A stretch of DNA of 64,000 bases from Cellvibrio japonicus Ueda107 (GCF_000019225.1 NC_010995.1:1310501-1374500); one strand, 5' to 3'; counted from the first letter of the stretch, positions 44,628 through 53,642 are shown. Made by a program: numbers and translations. The notes: generated from the sequence alone by a model not told the origin.

Positions 44628-46484
44628 TCAGTTCAAAATGGCACTGGCGACCTGGAACGTGGCCCAGCCGGCAAAGTAGGCCAGTGCGAACAGATAGACC
44701 GTAAAAATGATAGTAGATTTCAGCGAGTTGGTTTCGCGTTTAACCACAGCAATGGTCGATATGCATTGGGGGGCATAAACAAACCAGGCCAAATAAGCAA
44801 AGGCAACAGGCAGTGACCAGCTCGCCGCCAGCGTAGCCCCCAGGGCCGTCTCAATAGAGTCTTCGCCCACCGCATAAACGGTCGCCAGGGCACTGACCGC
44901 AACCTCGCGTGCGCCCATGGCCGGAATCAGGGCGATACACATTTGCCAGTTGAAACCCAGCGGTGCAAACAGGGGTTGCATAAAATGACCGAGTTGGCCA
45001 GCAAAACTGTAGTCAATAGCGGGAAGGGTTGCATCTTCCGGTGCTCCCGGAAAACTGGCCAGGAACCAGAGGATGATCGACAGTGACAATATGATGGTGC
45101 CGACGCGGCGGATGAATATCCAGGCGCGCTCGCGCAGCCCCATTAACAGGTGATAGGCCATTGGCCAGCGGTAGCTGGGCAGTTCCAGCAGCAGGGGGAA
45201 TTCTTCTCGCGCCTGCTGGCGGCGCATGATCCAGGCTACCAGTGCTGCACTGACGATTCCTGCCAGGTACAGGAAAAATAATGTCAGGCCTTGCAGGTTA
45301 AAAATTCCCCACACCGTTTGCTGCGGAATAAAAGCGGCGATGATCAAGGCATAGACCGGCAGGCGCGCAGAGCAGGTCATCAACGGTGCTACCATGATGG
45401 TAACAAAGCGCTCGCGCGGATCCGAAATAGTACGCGTTGCCATAATGCCTGGCACTGCACAGGCAAAGCTTGATAGCAGTGGGATAAATGAGCGGCCGGA
45501 AAGTCCCAGCCCACGCATGATACGATCCAGCAGGAAGGCAGCGCGGGTCAGGTAACCACTATCCTCCAGCAGGAGAATAAAGAAAAACAGGATCAGGATT
45601 TGCGGCAGGAACACCAGTACACCACCCACACCAGCAATCAGCCCATTAGCAATAAAGTCTTGCAGTATGCCTTCCGGCAGGGTTCCGGCGACCCATTCGC
45701 CGAGGGAGGAAAAGGCGCCATCGATTACATCGACCAGGGGACTGGCCCAGGCAAATACAGCCTGGAAAATCACTAACAGGATACTAAACAGGAACAAGAC
45801 CCCGAGAACCGGGTGCATCACTAACGCATCCAGCCGATCCTGCCATTGCGGAGCCTCTGCAGGCTGGATGACATACTGGCGCATCAGGCTTTCTATTTCG
45901 CTATACAAGGCTTCGATGGATTCCTGGCGATCACTCAGGCTCAGTACCTGTGTGTCGTCATCCTCTCCTGGCGCCCTGGTATAACTTTCCAATGCCTGGC
46001 GCAATGGCTGTACGCCCTGGGCATTGACTGCCACAGTTTCGACGATAGGGATACCTATGGCGCTACTCAGTCCGGTGACATCAATACTGATACCGCGTCG
46101 TTTGGCTTCATCCATTTGGTTGAGTGCCAGCAGCAGCGGACGATTCAGGCTGCGCAGTTCCATAACCAGGCGTAAACCGAGGCGCAGGTTACAGGCATCG
46201 ACGACAGCGACCAATAAATCCGGGCGGCGCTCACCTTCCAGCTGGCCGAGGATGACGTCGCGCGCTACCTGCTCGTCGGGAGATGTTACAAACAAGCTGT
46301 AGGTGCCCGGCAGGTCGAGCAATTCAGCCGGGTGGTCCAGGCCAGTAACCCGACCGGAGCGGCGCTCGACGGTAACACCGGGATAGTTGGCGACCTTGGC
46401 GCGTGCGCCAGTCAGGCGGTTAAAAAGCGATGTTTTGCCGCAATTGGGGTTGCCAATCAAGGCAAAGCGAATAGCTGGGGTCAT
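44628..46484 (-). CDS. feoB: Ferrous iron transporter FeoB
   Basis: 618 residues: an N-terminal G domain with GNPNCGKTS (G1), GVTVERRSG (G2 region), DLPGTYSL (G3) and NQMD (G4), a linker, then a membrane part with two Gate motifs, including FIPLLSSFACAVPGIMATRTI with the Cys implicated in iron passage, and the second Gate GAREVAVSALATVYAV. It is shorter than E. coli FeoB (773), as in many gammaproteobacteria. It lies in the feoA-feoB-Cys-rich operon, controlled by a Fur-like box upstream of feoA. Confidence 0.95.
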   Translation of the reverse strand: MTPAIRFALIGNPNCGKTSLFNRLTGARAKVANYPGVTVERRSGRVTGLDHPAELLDLPGTYSLFVTSPDEQVARDVILGQLEGERRPDLLVAVVDACNLRLGLRLVMELRSLNRPLLLALNQMDEAKRRGISIDVTGLSSAIGIPIVETVAVNAQGVQPLRQALESYTRAPGEDDDTQVLSLSDRQESIEALYSEIESLMRQYVIQPAEAPQWQDRLDALVMHPVLGVLFLFSILLVIFQAVFAWASPLVDVIDGAFSSLGEWVAGTLPEGILQDFIANGLIAGVGGVLVFLPQILILFFFILLLEDSGYLTRAAFLLDRIMRGLGLSGRSFIPLLSSFACAVPGIMATRTISDPRERFVTIMVAPLMTCSARLPVYALIIAAFIPQQTVWGIFNLQGLTLFFLYLAGIVSAALVAWIMRRQQAREEFPLLLELPSYRWPMAYHLLMGLRERAWIFIRRVGTIILSLSIILWFLASFPGAPEDATLPAIDYSFAGQLGHFMQPLFAPLGFNWQMCIALIPAMGAREVAVSALATVYAVGEDSIETALGATLAASWSLPVAFAYLAWFVYAPQCISTIAVVKRETNSLKSTIIFTVYLFALAYFAGWATFQVASAILN

Positions 46485-46532
46485 GGATCAGTACCTTAGG
46501 CAGGCCGGAGGAGCAGTCAACAGGTGAAGGAA

Positions 46533-46826
46533 TCAGGGAGTCGTGGTTAACAGTTCCACATAGATTTTGGCCGCTTCGGCGCGGCGTAGTGCGAACTTGG
46601 TACCATTGACCTGCACTGCCAGGGGGTCAGCACCCAGCAGGCCAAAACCAATAATTTTGAGGGGCGCGCCCGGCAGAAAGCCTAGTTCCTTCAGGCGCAG
46701 GCTAACGCGCTCATCCTGGGCGCCAAACAAGGGTTGTGGTTTTATATCTATCACCCGAACCTTGGCGCCTTTGGGGCATTGATCCAGCCGCAGGCCAGGG
46801 GCAATAGTATTAACAGCCGTATTCAT
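46533..46826 (-). CDS. feoA: Ferrous iron transport protein FeoA
   Basis: A small SH3-like cytoplasmic partner of FeoB, 97 residues from ATG 46826 (a frame from 46841 adds five). It has the FeoA pattern LDQCPKGAKVRVIDI, SLRLKELGFLPGAPLKIIG, LLGADPLAVQVNGTKFALRRAEAAKIYV. It is the first gene of the feo operon, 48 bases before feoB. Confidence 0.92.
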   Translation of the reverse strand: MNTAVNTIAPGLRLDQCPKGAKVRVIDIKPQPLFGAQDERVSLRLKELGFLPGAPLKIIGFGLLGADPLAVQVNGTKFALRRAEAAKIYVELLTTTP

Positions 46827-46843
46827 GAAGAAAATCCGCATCT

Positions 46844-46861
46844 AAATGAGAGTGATTATTA
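46844..46861. promoter_or_regulatory. Fur-box-like site upstream of feoA
   Basis: AAATGAGAGTGATTATTA is within one base of the common gammaproteobacterial Fur core AATGAGAATGATTATT. It lies 18 bases upstream of the feoA ATG, consistent with iron repression of feoAB. Confidence 0.65.
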
Positions 46862-47090
46862 GGAAGAATACTGTATTTACCTGTTGGCCGCAATTTACAA
46901 GGTGTGGTGTTAGCGAGATTGATTGCCAGGGAATTGGGGGGGACTGTTAATCGTATTTGTGCTGCTATGGCTCGATGGGGAACAGCAACGGTTGTTGCCT
47001 TGTCTCAAGTTCAGCCATAATCGTTGAGACTTTTCCTGCTACCCGGCGTAAAAAGCCCGGGTATCCACTATCAACCCCTAAGGATTTGCT

Positions 47091-47939
47091 ATGCACGATC
47101 ATCAAGAGTCCCGCCCGAAATCGTCATCGACCACCCTGGTGGCGGTGGTGATTGCGCTGATTGTTATAGGTGCTATCTACTTTTTTATTAGCGACAGCAA
47201 AGACCCGGTAACACAACCGGTAACCACCTCACCGGTAACACCGACTCCCCAGGCACCGGTGGAGCAGCCCGCCGTAACACCCCAACCTGAAGTTGTCTAT
47301 GAAGCGCCCCAGCCTATTGAAGAAGTAGAACCGCTACCGTTATTAAATGAAAGTGACACCCCGGTGCTGGATGCGTTGCGCGGTTTGCGCGGCGATAGCC
47401 TGTTGGCGTTAATTGTGCCGCAAGAGGTGATTCGCAAATTTGTATTAGCTGTTAATGGCGTAGCGGAAGGCAAGGTCGTTAATGAATATCGTCCGCTGGT
47501 TTCGCCTCCGCCACCTTTTATTCCTGAAACCTTCACGGTGACTGTGGAGGGAAGTGCGGTGGAACAACAGCGCATTGCCCTGGCTAATTACGCGCGTTAT
47601 GAAACCTATGTAAATAATTTGGCATTACTGGATATGGATACGGTTGCGGCCATTTACCGCCGTTTTTATCCACTGCTTGAAGAGGCCTTTAAAGAATTGG
47701 GGCTCAAGAAAAGCAATTTTCACTCAGTGCTGATTGCCGCAATTGATAATGTGTTGGCGGCTCCCGATGTGCAGGGTGAAGTATTGTTGATCCAGCCCAA
47801 AGTGTTTTATCAGTATGCGGATCCTGTGCTGGAAAAAATGCCTCAAACCCACAAATTGATGGTGCGTATGGGCCCCGAAAATGCGCGCAGTGTGAAAGCC
47901 AGTTTGCGTCAATTGCGTGCAAGGTTATTGTCACAGTGA
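47091..47939 (+). CDS. DUF3014 family membrane-anchored protein
   Basis: 282 residues: a short N-terminal tail, one membrane span (about 15-34, LVAVVIALIVIGAIYFFIS), a Pro/Val/Thr-rich linker (about 35-80) and a periplasmic domain with the DUF3014 pattern (SDTPVLDALRGLRGDSLLALIVPQEVIRKFVLAVNGV, YARYETYVNNLALLDMDTVAAIYRRFYPLLEEAFKELG, HKLMVRMGPENARSVKASLRQLRARL). Function unknown. It is transcribed away from feo, and its start is preceded by AAGGATTTGCT. Confidence 0.8.
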   Translation: MHDHQESRPKSSSTTLVAVVIALIVIGAIYFFISDSKDPVTQPVTTSPVTPTPQAPVEQPAVTPQPEVVYEAPQPIEEVEPLPLLNESDTPVLDALRGLRGDSLLALIVPQEVIRKFVLAVNGVAEGKVVNEYRPLVSPPPPFIPETFTVTVEGSAVEQQRIALANYARYETYVNNLALLDMDTVAAIYRRFYPLLEEAFKELGLKKSNFHSVLIAAIDNVLAAPDVQGEVLLIQPKVFYQYADPVLEKMPQTHKLMVRMGPENARSVKASLRQLRARLLSQ

Positions 47940-47978
47940 TCATCTGTGGTGCGTTACTTTTTTGCTAAGACCTATCTT

Positions 47979-48006
47979 AAAAAGCCAGCGACTGCTGGCT
48001 TTTTTG
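47979..48006 (+). terminator. Rho-independent terminator after the DUF3014 gene
   Basis: AAAAAGCCAGC pairs with GCTGGCTTTTTT around GACT. Clear intrinsic terminator; the following 337-base spacer to 48276 holds the NagR-controlled promoter. Confidence 0.88.
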
Positions 48007-48156
48007 TTGCTTTTGGTAGCAAGTGTTCCGATTTGTAAAAAAAGTTTCACTTTTTTCAAAAAAAAATTTCTGATCGTTTTTACTAAAAATACTCATCTAA
48101 TTGATTTATAAGCATTTTTGCTAAAAGTCACACAAAACACAGCGCTGCCCATTCTG

Positions 48157-48206
48157 TTGACAACGTTGTCCGTCGGGAGTAGTGTTGAATCATCGACAAC
48201 GTTGTC
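48157..48206. promoter_or_regulatory. NagR-type promoter with two LacI operators before the TonB receptor
   Basis: Two perfect 12-base palindromes GACAACGTTGTC lie at 48159-48170 and 48195-48206, 36 bases centre to centre. The first overlaps a TTGACA -35 box (48157-48162), with TAGTGT 17 bases later (48180-48185) as a weak -10. The arrangement suits repression by steric block and possibly looping. The same palindrome stands at 53394 before nagK. The binding protein is inferred to be the LacI-family NagR encoded at 59348. Confidence 0.75.
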
Positions 48207-48276
48207 TTATCGACTGCAAAGTTGCCGAGTTAGTTCATCCAATACACACAAAATTGCAAATCACGGGAGAATAACC

Positions 48277-50904
48277 ATGCGTAACAAGTTAAGTGATGCG
48301 ATTAAGCTGGCAAACAAGAGTGCACTGATGTTGGGCTCTGCTGCTGCTATCGCCATGATGGGGGTTGCAACCTCAGTCCACGCTCAAGATGGAGCTATGG
48401 AAGAGGTCGTTGTTACTGGTATTCGCAGTGCGTTGAAGAACGCGGTAGATATCAAACGTAACTCCACTGCCGTGGTTGATGCCGTCTCTGCTGAAGATGT
48501 GGGTAAATTACCCGACTCTGATGTTGGCCAGGCCTTGGGACGTATTCCCGGTGTGACAGTTGGTCGTGCATTTGGTCAGGGAGCTTCTGTCTCTATTCGC
48601 GGTTCTGACCCGCAAATGACCTACACAACGTTGAATGGTCAATCCGTTGCATCCACCGGCTGGTACGATCAGCAGGCAATTGACCGCTCGTTCAACTATT
48701 CATTGCTGCCAGCAGAATTGATTGGTGGCATGGAAGTATATAAAACGTCCCAGGCTGACATTACCGAAGGTGGTATTGGCGGTACGGTTATCGTGAAAAC
48801 CCGTAAACCTTTGGATCTGGATGCCAATACGGTATTTGGCAGTGTAAAAGGTAGTATCGGTACTGTCAGTGACGATTTTGCTCCTGAACTGTCCGGTCTT
48901 TACAGCTGGAAAAACGATGCAGAGACTTTTGGTGTCCTGGTGGCTGCGGCAGTAAGTGAAGGCGATTACATCCGTCGTGGTATTGAAGCTGATACCCGTT
49001 GGTCTGGTGATGTTGCGCCTACTACGTTTGTACAAGAACGTGAGCGTAAAGCGTTTGATGTAAATATTCAGGCAAGGCCATCTGACAATCTGGAAGTAGG
49101 CTTGCACGTACTCAGTATGGAATTGGTTGGCGACAACTCCAATACCAGCCATTACATTTTTGCCGGTAATGCTCCCGCAAGTACTTGTTCCGTGACTAAC
49201 GCTAATGGTATCTGCCTAAAGAGCAATATTGGTGCTGCTGATGCTACCGATGCCTTTATTCAAACCTGGGCTCGTGTAGGTAAGATGACATCAGATACCT
49301 ATGAGTTGAATGCAACTTATACCGGCGAGAACTTTAAGTTGTCAGGTGTGGTTGGTAAGACAGAAGCAGAAGGTGGTACTGATATGACCACCAACTATTC
49401 CTACTATGCTGGCCTGTTGCCAAAATGGACCGGTAGTATTGATGCCACTGGCAAAGAAATAAAAGTTCGCCCCTCCTCTGATCAGTCAACCACTGTTGCA
49501 GATTTTGGTACAACAGCAGGTCCAGCCGGCTCATGGGCGACAACCAGAGGCCCAAACTCTGACGAAGAAACTTTTTATCAGTTCGACCTGACCGTTGATC
49601 TTGAGCTTGGCTTGATTAACTCTTTCAAAACCGGTATCCGCTCTACCGAGCATGAGTTTGAAAAGCGTGTAGATCGCTCAGTCTTTAAGGCTACTACCAC
49701 GGCAGCACAAACGTCATCCTTGTATAGCGGTACTATCGACATGGGCACACCGGGCTGGTCATCACCAAAACCGGACATTGGTGCGATGATGGCGAACACC
49801 CGTGCCAATATTTCCGGCTGGGTTGAAGAGCGTGGTGGTTATGGTTTGCTGAATGAGCAAAACAATTCATTCTACGGTATGTTTACCTTTGAAGGTGAGG
49901 GCGTAAGAGGTAACTTTGGCCTGCGCTACATCCAGACAGATGTTTATGGTATTGGCTACAAACTGGATGGTACTCCACTGTCTGTGGGTGACGTTGATCA
50001 GAACGCTGGTTGGGGCAAGCAAAAAGTCAAGGAAAAAGCCGATTACGATGATGTCCTGCCCAGTGTAAACGTTGCATTTGACTTGACTGATGATCTGGTA
50101 TTGCGCGCGTCCGCTTCACAGGCCATTACCCGCCCCAATTACGACAACATGTTCCTCGAAGTGCAAACTGGCTTCCAGGATACTGTTGCCGGTAACGAAA
50201 CCTATACCAAGGGTGATGTTGGCCTGCAGCCAATGAAATCCAGCCAGGCTGAAGTCGGTCTTGAGTACTACTACGGCGATGGCAACCTGATATCGTTGAC
50301 ATACTTCACCAAAGACATTACCAACTTCATCACTACAGAAACTGAAGTTGACCAAAGCATTGGTGTGGTAAGCCCTGACAGCGGTCTGGATAGCTGGACT
50401 GTGAACCGTTACATCAATGCCGGTGGTGGTGAGATTGACGGTATCGAACTGCAACTGAATCATGCGTTTGATAACGGCTTCGGTGTGTTGGTGAACTACA
50501 CTTATGCCAATGGCAATGCGCCGGCTGTGAGTTATCAGGATAATATCGGTGTGTTTACCCTGTCATCTAACCACAATGCCAACCTGGTTGGTTATTGGGA
50601 AAATGAAGAGTTCTCAGCGCGTGCGGCATACAACTGGCGTTCCAAGTACATGGTTCGCGAAACGGGTTGGTACGGCAATCGTATGCATGACGACTTCGGT
50701 ACCTTGGATCTGAGCTTCGGTTGGAATGTCAATGACATGGTTACCCTTTCTCTGGAAGCGACCAACGTTTTGGAAGAGGATGATATCCAGTACGGGGCAG
50801 CTGATAACTCAACAACGGTAAAAGCACCACTCAAAGACGGTTACCCAGCCTGGTCTTTCATGGGTGAAGCAACCTACAAGTTGGGCGTAAGCTTCAAGTT
50901 CTAA
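48277..50904 (+). CDS. TonB-dependent receptor, probable GlcNAc/chitooligosaccharide uptake
   Basis: 875 residues. Signal about 1-38 (hydrophobic run to SVHAQ), a TonB-box-like MEEVVVTG just after it, plug domain (RSALKNAVDIKRNSTAVVDAVSAEDVGKLPDSDVGQALGRIPGV-type sequence, TIGR01782-like), then a beta-barrel ending with the F-rich outer-membrane C-terminus (LGVSFKF). ATG 48277 follows GGGAGA and is preferred to a frame from 48118, which would run through the operators. The two NagR sites upstream tie it to GlcNAc. Its ligand is inferred. Confidence 0.88.
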   Translation: MRNKLSDAIKLANKSALMLGSAAAIAMMGVATSVHAQDGAMEEVVVTGIRSALKNAVDIKRNSTAVVDAVSAEDVGKLPDSDVGQALGRIPGVTVGRAFGQGASVSIRGSDPQMTYTTLNGQSVASTGWYDQQAIDRSFNYSLLPAELIGGMEVYKTSQADITEGGIGGTVIVKTRKPLDLDANTVFGSVKGSIGTVSDDFAPELSGLYSWKNDAETFGVLVAAAVSEGDYIRRGIEADTRWSGDVAPTTFVQERERKAFDVNIQARPSDNLEVGLHVLSMELVGDNSNTSHYIFAGNAPASTCSVTNANGICLKSNIGAADATDAFIQTWARVGKMTSDTYELNATYTGENFKLSGVVGKTEAEGGTDMTTNYSYYAGLLPKWTGSIDATGKEIKVRPSSDQSTTVADFGTTAGPAGSWATTRGPNSDEETFYQFDLTVDLELGLINSFKTGIRSTEHEFEKRVDRSVFKATTTAAQTSSLYSGTIDMGTPGWSSPKPDIGAMMANTRANISGWVEERGGYGLLNEQNNSFYGMFTFEGEGVRGNFGLRYIQTDVYGIGYKLDGTPLSVGDVDQNAGWGKQKVKEKADYDDVLPSVNVAFDLTDDLVLRASASQAITRPNYDNMFLEVQTGFQDTVAGNETYTKGDVGLQPMKSSQAEVGLEYYYGDGNLISLTYFTKDITNFITTETEVDQSIGVVSPDSGLDSWTVNRYINAGGGEIDGIELQLNHAFDNGFGVLVNYTYANGNAPAVSYQDNIGVFTLSSNHNANLVGYWENEEFSARAAYNWRSKYMVRETGWYGNRMHDDFGTLDLSFGWNVNDMVTLSLEATNVLEEDDIQYGAADNSTTVKAPLKDGYPAWSFMGEATYKLGVSFKF

Positions 50905-50922
50905 TATTTCTCTGGAACTGAC

Positions 50923-50952
50923 AAAAAAGCCCGGCGACTGCTGGGCTTTTTT
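50923..50952 (+). terminator. Rho-independent terminator after the TonB receptor gene
   Basis: AAAAAAGCCCGGC pairs with GCTGGGCTTTTTT (one G-T pair) around GACT. The halogenase-like gene begins 32 bases further on and so depends on readthrough or its own promoter. Confidence 0.8.
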
Positions 50953-50983
50953 GTTTTAGTAAAGATGAATCCGGATTGGGCTT

Positions 50984-52513
50984 ATGAAACCTTTGCGTAT
51001 AGCGATAGTTGGGGGCGGGACAGCAGGCTGGTTAGCGGCTAACCATTTGGCCGTTGAGTTAAAGGCTGAGCCTGGGATAGAGATTACCGTCATTGAATCG
51101 CCGGAAATAGGGATTGTTGGCGTGGGTGAGGGGACGGTTCCCCATATCAAAAAAACCTTGCAGAAGTTTGGTATACCGGAAGCCGATATGCTTGCCGCTT
51201 GCGATACCTCCCTTAAGAATGGCATCAGGTTTGCAAACTGGATGCAGCCATCCCGGCAGGGAAAGGCGCATGTTTATTATCACCCGTTTTCATCTCCTTT
51301 TCCTGCCGGTTATGATGTAACACCTTACTACTTAAAATATCGTGCAGCGTTGTCTTTTGGTGCTGTTTCTCATGCCCCGGATATTTCTGAGTTAGGCTTT
51401 TCACCTAAGCGTATTTCGTCTGTGCCTTTTGAAGGGGTAGTCGATTATGCTTATCATTTTAATGCGTATAAGTTTGGCCAATTGCTGGCAAAAAATGCAA
51501 CGCAACGTTTTTCTGTTCGACGAAAAGAAGCCACTATCTGTGCGGTTACACGGAACGAACAGGGAAATGTTGAAGCTTTACAGACGAAAGAGGGGGAGTC
51601 ACTTGCCTATGATTTTTTTGTGGACTGCTCAGGTTTTCATGCGCTGTTACTTGGCAATACCTATCAGGTACCTTTCGTCGATATCAGCGATCGCTTATTG
51701 ACGGATACGGCTTTGGCGATTCAGGTTCCCATTAAGAATAACCAGCCAATACCACCTTATACCCAGGCGAGTGCCCATGGTGCAGGTTGGATTTGGGACA
51801 TTCCCCTGACTACCCGGCGCGGAGTGGGATTTGTCTACGCCAGTCAATGTCTGTCTGAGAATGATGCTATCGCAGGCCTGGCAGCCTATTTGGGTGAATT
51901 ACCAGAGAATATGGCGCCGCGCAAAATTACCATGAAAATGGGGTATCGCGAAAAGTTCTGGGTGAATAATGTCGTTGCCCTGGGGCTGGCGGGTGGCTTT
52001 GTTGAACCGCTGGAAGCAACATCAATTCTGGTGACTGATTTTGCCGCTGAACTATTTGCACGTAATTTGCCGCGTGATTTATCGGCACTCCCGGCAGTGA
52101 CGAGTTATTGCAATAAGGTTATGGCCTATACTTGGGAGCGGGTTATTGATTTTATCCAGTTGCATTATTGTATCTCCGACCGGCGTGACACAGAATTTTG
52201 GATTGCGAACACTCACAGTGGAAATCTTTCTGAGGTGTTAGCGGAGAGATTGGCCATCTGGCGAGTGCACTCTCCCAAAAAAGCCGATTTTTTTAGCCGG
52301 TTCGACTTGTTTGACGTAGATAACTATCTTTATGTGCTATATGGCATGGAGTATCCGACATCACCTAAGTCTATGACTGCTTATGAAGAGCAGGTTTATC
52401 GTGAGGTTTTATTGGGCGTTCGCCACCATAGTGATGAACTTGCCAGGCAACTGGTCGGACATAGAACCTGGTTGGATGGGTTTTCTCAGGCTTACAAACA
52501 GAAGGCTATTTAA
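50984..52513 (+). CDS. Flavin-dependent tryptophan-halogenase-like protein
   Basis: 509 residues of the PrnA/tryptophan-7-halogenase family. FAD-binding GGGTAGWLAANHL at 10-22, GVGEGTVPHI at 47-56, Lys78 in SLKNGIRFANW (equivalent to the PrnA catalytic Lys79), the GWIWDIP block (Trp269, Trp271) and Glu344 in FVEPLEATSI (equivalent to PrnA Glu346). All hallmark catalytic residues are therefore present. Many such proteins accompany TonB receptors in carbohydrate loci of Cellvibrio-like bacteria, but the substrate is unknown. It overlaps the convergent DUF6445 gene by 4 bases. Confidence 0.85.
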   Translation: MKPLRIAIVGGGTAGWLAANHLAVELKAEPGIEITVIESPEIGIVGVGEGTVPHIKKTLQKFGIPEADMLAACDTSLKNGIRFANWMQPSRQGKAHVYYHPFSSPFPAGYDVTPYYLKYRAALSFGAVSHAPDISELGFSPKRISSVPFEGVVDYAYHFNAYKFGQLLAKNATQRFSVRRKEATICAVTRNEQGNVEALQTKEGESLAYDFFVDCSGFHALLLGNTYQVPFVDISDRLLTDTALAIQVPIKNNQPIPPYTQASAHGAGWIWDIPLTTRRGVGFVYASQCLSENDAIAGLAAYLGELPENMAPRKITMKMGYREKFWVNNVVALGLAGGFVEPLEATSILVTDFAAELFARNLPRDLSALPAVTSYCNKVMAYTWERVIDFIQLHYCISDRRDTEFWIANTHSGNLSEVLAERLAIWRVHSPKKADFFSRFDLFDVDNYLYVLYGMEYPTSPKSMTAYEEQVYREVLLGVRHHSDELARQLVGHRTWLDGFSQAYKQKAI

Positions 52514-53223
52514 AAATCATAAAATGTATTCACTGTCAGCCGGCCGCTGCGAGGGTTGGTATCGATACTAAGGGCAGGATTGATATAAGGGCTATGCAGT
52601 AATGAACCGCGATAGGCCACCAGGCGATTAAAGCGGGCACTGATCATGCCAATCTTGGTGAAAAACTCGGAAGATTCACCAAAATACTCCTGCCTGGGAC
52701 GCAGTTTATTGATTTCGTCATAGTAAACGTCGAGATAGTGTTCGCGATTTTCAGCGGTAATTTGTTGTAGTCCGGTAGCATTGTGGCGATAAAAGGCAGT
52801 GCCACCATGTTCTTCCCCGCAGAGATACAGCAGGACTGCAATATGGTTGGGAGTGCTTGCATCAAAGTGGGGTGTCCTTTGTTGTGGACTTAGCACTTCC
52901 GGGGCAAGTGCAATCAGGGAAAAAACACAAACGCTTTTACGAATATCCAATTGGGCTGGAATATTGAGTTCTTGTTTTAAAATAGGCTCCAGGTGCGTCG
53001 TAATATTATAAGAGTAGTCTTCCGGGGCTTTGAGTCTGATACCGGGATATCCTTTTTTTTCTGCCAGGCCAGGATAGGGCTCAAAACGATAGCGACTGGC
53101 AAAATCCACCATGGCTTGCGGGTTTTGCAAAAAATTATCGATGCAAAGTAGTGTGTGATCTCCCAGCGTAATTCGCTCAATGGTTGCGTGAGGGTTGATG
53201 GCATACAACAATTGCTCATTCAT
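52510..53223 (-). CDS. DUF6445 family protein, possible iron/2-oxoglutarate oxygenase
   Basis: About 237 residues, soluble. It shows a cupin/2OG-like metal pattern: His and Asp in RTPHFDAS (residues about 119 and 121 from the ATG) and a late His in YRGSLLHSPYIN. The family is often found beside flavin-halogenase-like proteins and TonB receptors. ATG 53223 is preferred; GTG 53238 is also in frame. It is convergent with the halogenase-like gene and divergent from the nag operon. The biochemical role is not established; oxygenase activity is an inference. Confidence 0.7.
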   Translation of the reverse strand: MNEQLLYAINPHATIERITLGDHTLLCIDNFLQNPQAMVDFASRYRFEPYPGLAEKKGYPGIRLKAPEDYSYNITTHLEPILKQELNIPAQLDIRKSVCVFSLIALAPEVLSPQQRTPHFDASTPNHIAVLLYLCGEEHGGTAFYRHNATGLQQITAENREHYLDVYYDEINKLRPRQEYFGESSEFFTKIGMISARFNRLVAYRGSLLHSPYINPALSIDTNPRSGRLTVNTFYDF

Positions 53224-53391
53224 GGTGCATAGGCTCACAATAAATACTGGGCGGACGTAGAACCACTGTTACAAAACCAAGCCTATCAGATCATTTCCGG
53301 GGGTGTATATGCTTTTGGTGAGGGTTTGATGCAGGTCAGTAAAATGATGACTGGCGTCTAAATATATTTTCAAAAAAATACACAATAATCT

Positions 53392-53420
53392 TTGACAACG
53401 TTGTCTCGCTGGCGTAACCT
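53392..53420 (+). promoter_or_regulatory. NagR-type promoter and operator of the nag operon
   Basis: The palindrome GACAACGTTGTC at 53394-53405 overlaps a TTGACA -35 box (53392-53397), with TAACCT 17 bases later as a weak -10. Same geometry as the first operator at 48159. Transcription would start near 53427, about 215 bases before nagK. Confidence 0.75.
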
Positions 53421-53426
53421 TAGTCT

Positions 53427-53545
53427 GTCCAGTGAAAAACCTATAGGCAAATCTCCGTGTTTATAGGCTTCAAGGGGCATGAGTTCTCTAGAGCTGTAGT
53501 AGTGGTCTTGTGGTTAGTGCTCTACGGAGCACTAACCGTTTTTTT
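53427..53545 (+). ncRNA. Leader RNA of the nag operon ending in a terminator
   Basis: The segment between the NagR promoter and the terminator at 53512-53545 holds no good open frame. CCTATA (about 53440) and TATAGG (about 53462) can pair upstream of the terminator. It may be a regulated leader (attenuator) or a discrete RNA of about 120 bases. No known riboswitch class was recognised. The remaining gap to 53642 shows no gene. Confidence 0.4.
53512..53545 (+). terminator. Strong terminator inside the nag leader (candidate attenuator)
   Basis: GGTTAGTGCTC (53512-53522) pairs perfectly with GAGCACTAACC (53527-53537) across a TACG loop (a stable UNCG tetraloop), followed by GTTTTTTT. It sits between the NagR-controlled promoter and nagK, so most transcripts should stop here unless it is overcome. 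Confidence 0.85.
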
Positions 53546-53642
53546 GAATGTCCATCGACCCAGCTTGTGAGAAAATCCGGATTTCTGGATGTGTCCGGCG
53601 GAAGTATGCCGTGCATTGGCACTAACAATAACGGGGTAGATC

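Noticed and set aside
44481..44816. Plus-strand open frame of 111 codons over the end of feoB
   Set aside because: It overlaps feoB and the Cys-rich gene on the other strand, and its sequence shows no family features.
48118..48276. N-terminal extension of the TonB receptor
   Set aside because: It would translate through both NagR operators and the promoter; ATG 48277 has its own ribosome site and gives a proper signal peptide.
53427..53642. glmS-type ribozyme or known GlcN6P riboswitch in the nag leader
   Set aside because: No glmS core was seen, and that class regulates glmS mainly in Gram-positive bacteria; only a plain terminator is supported.
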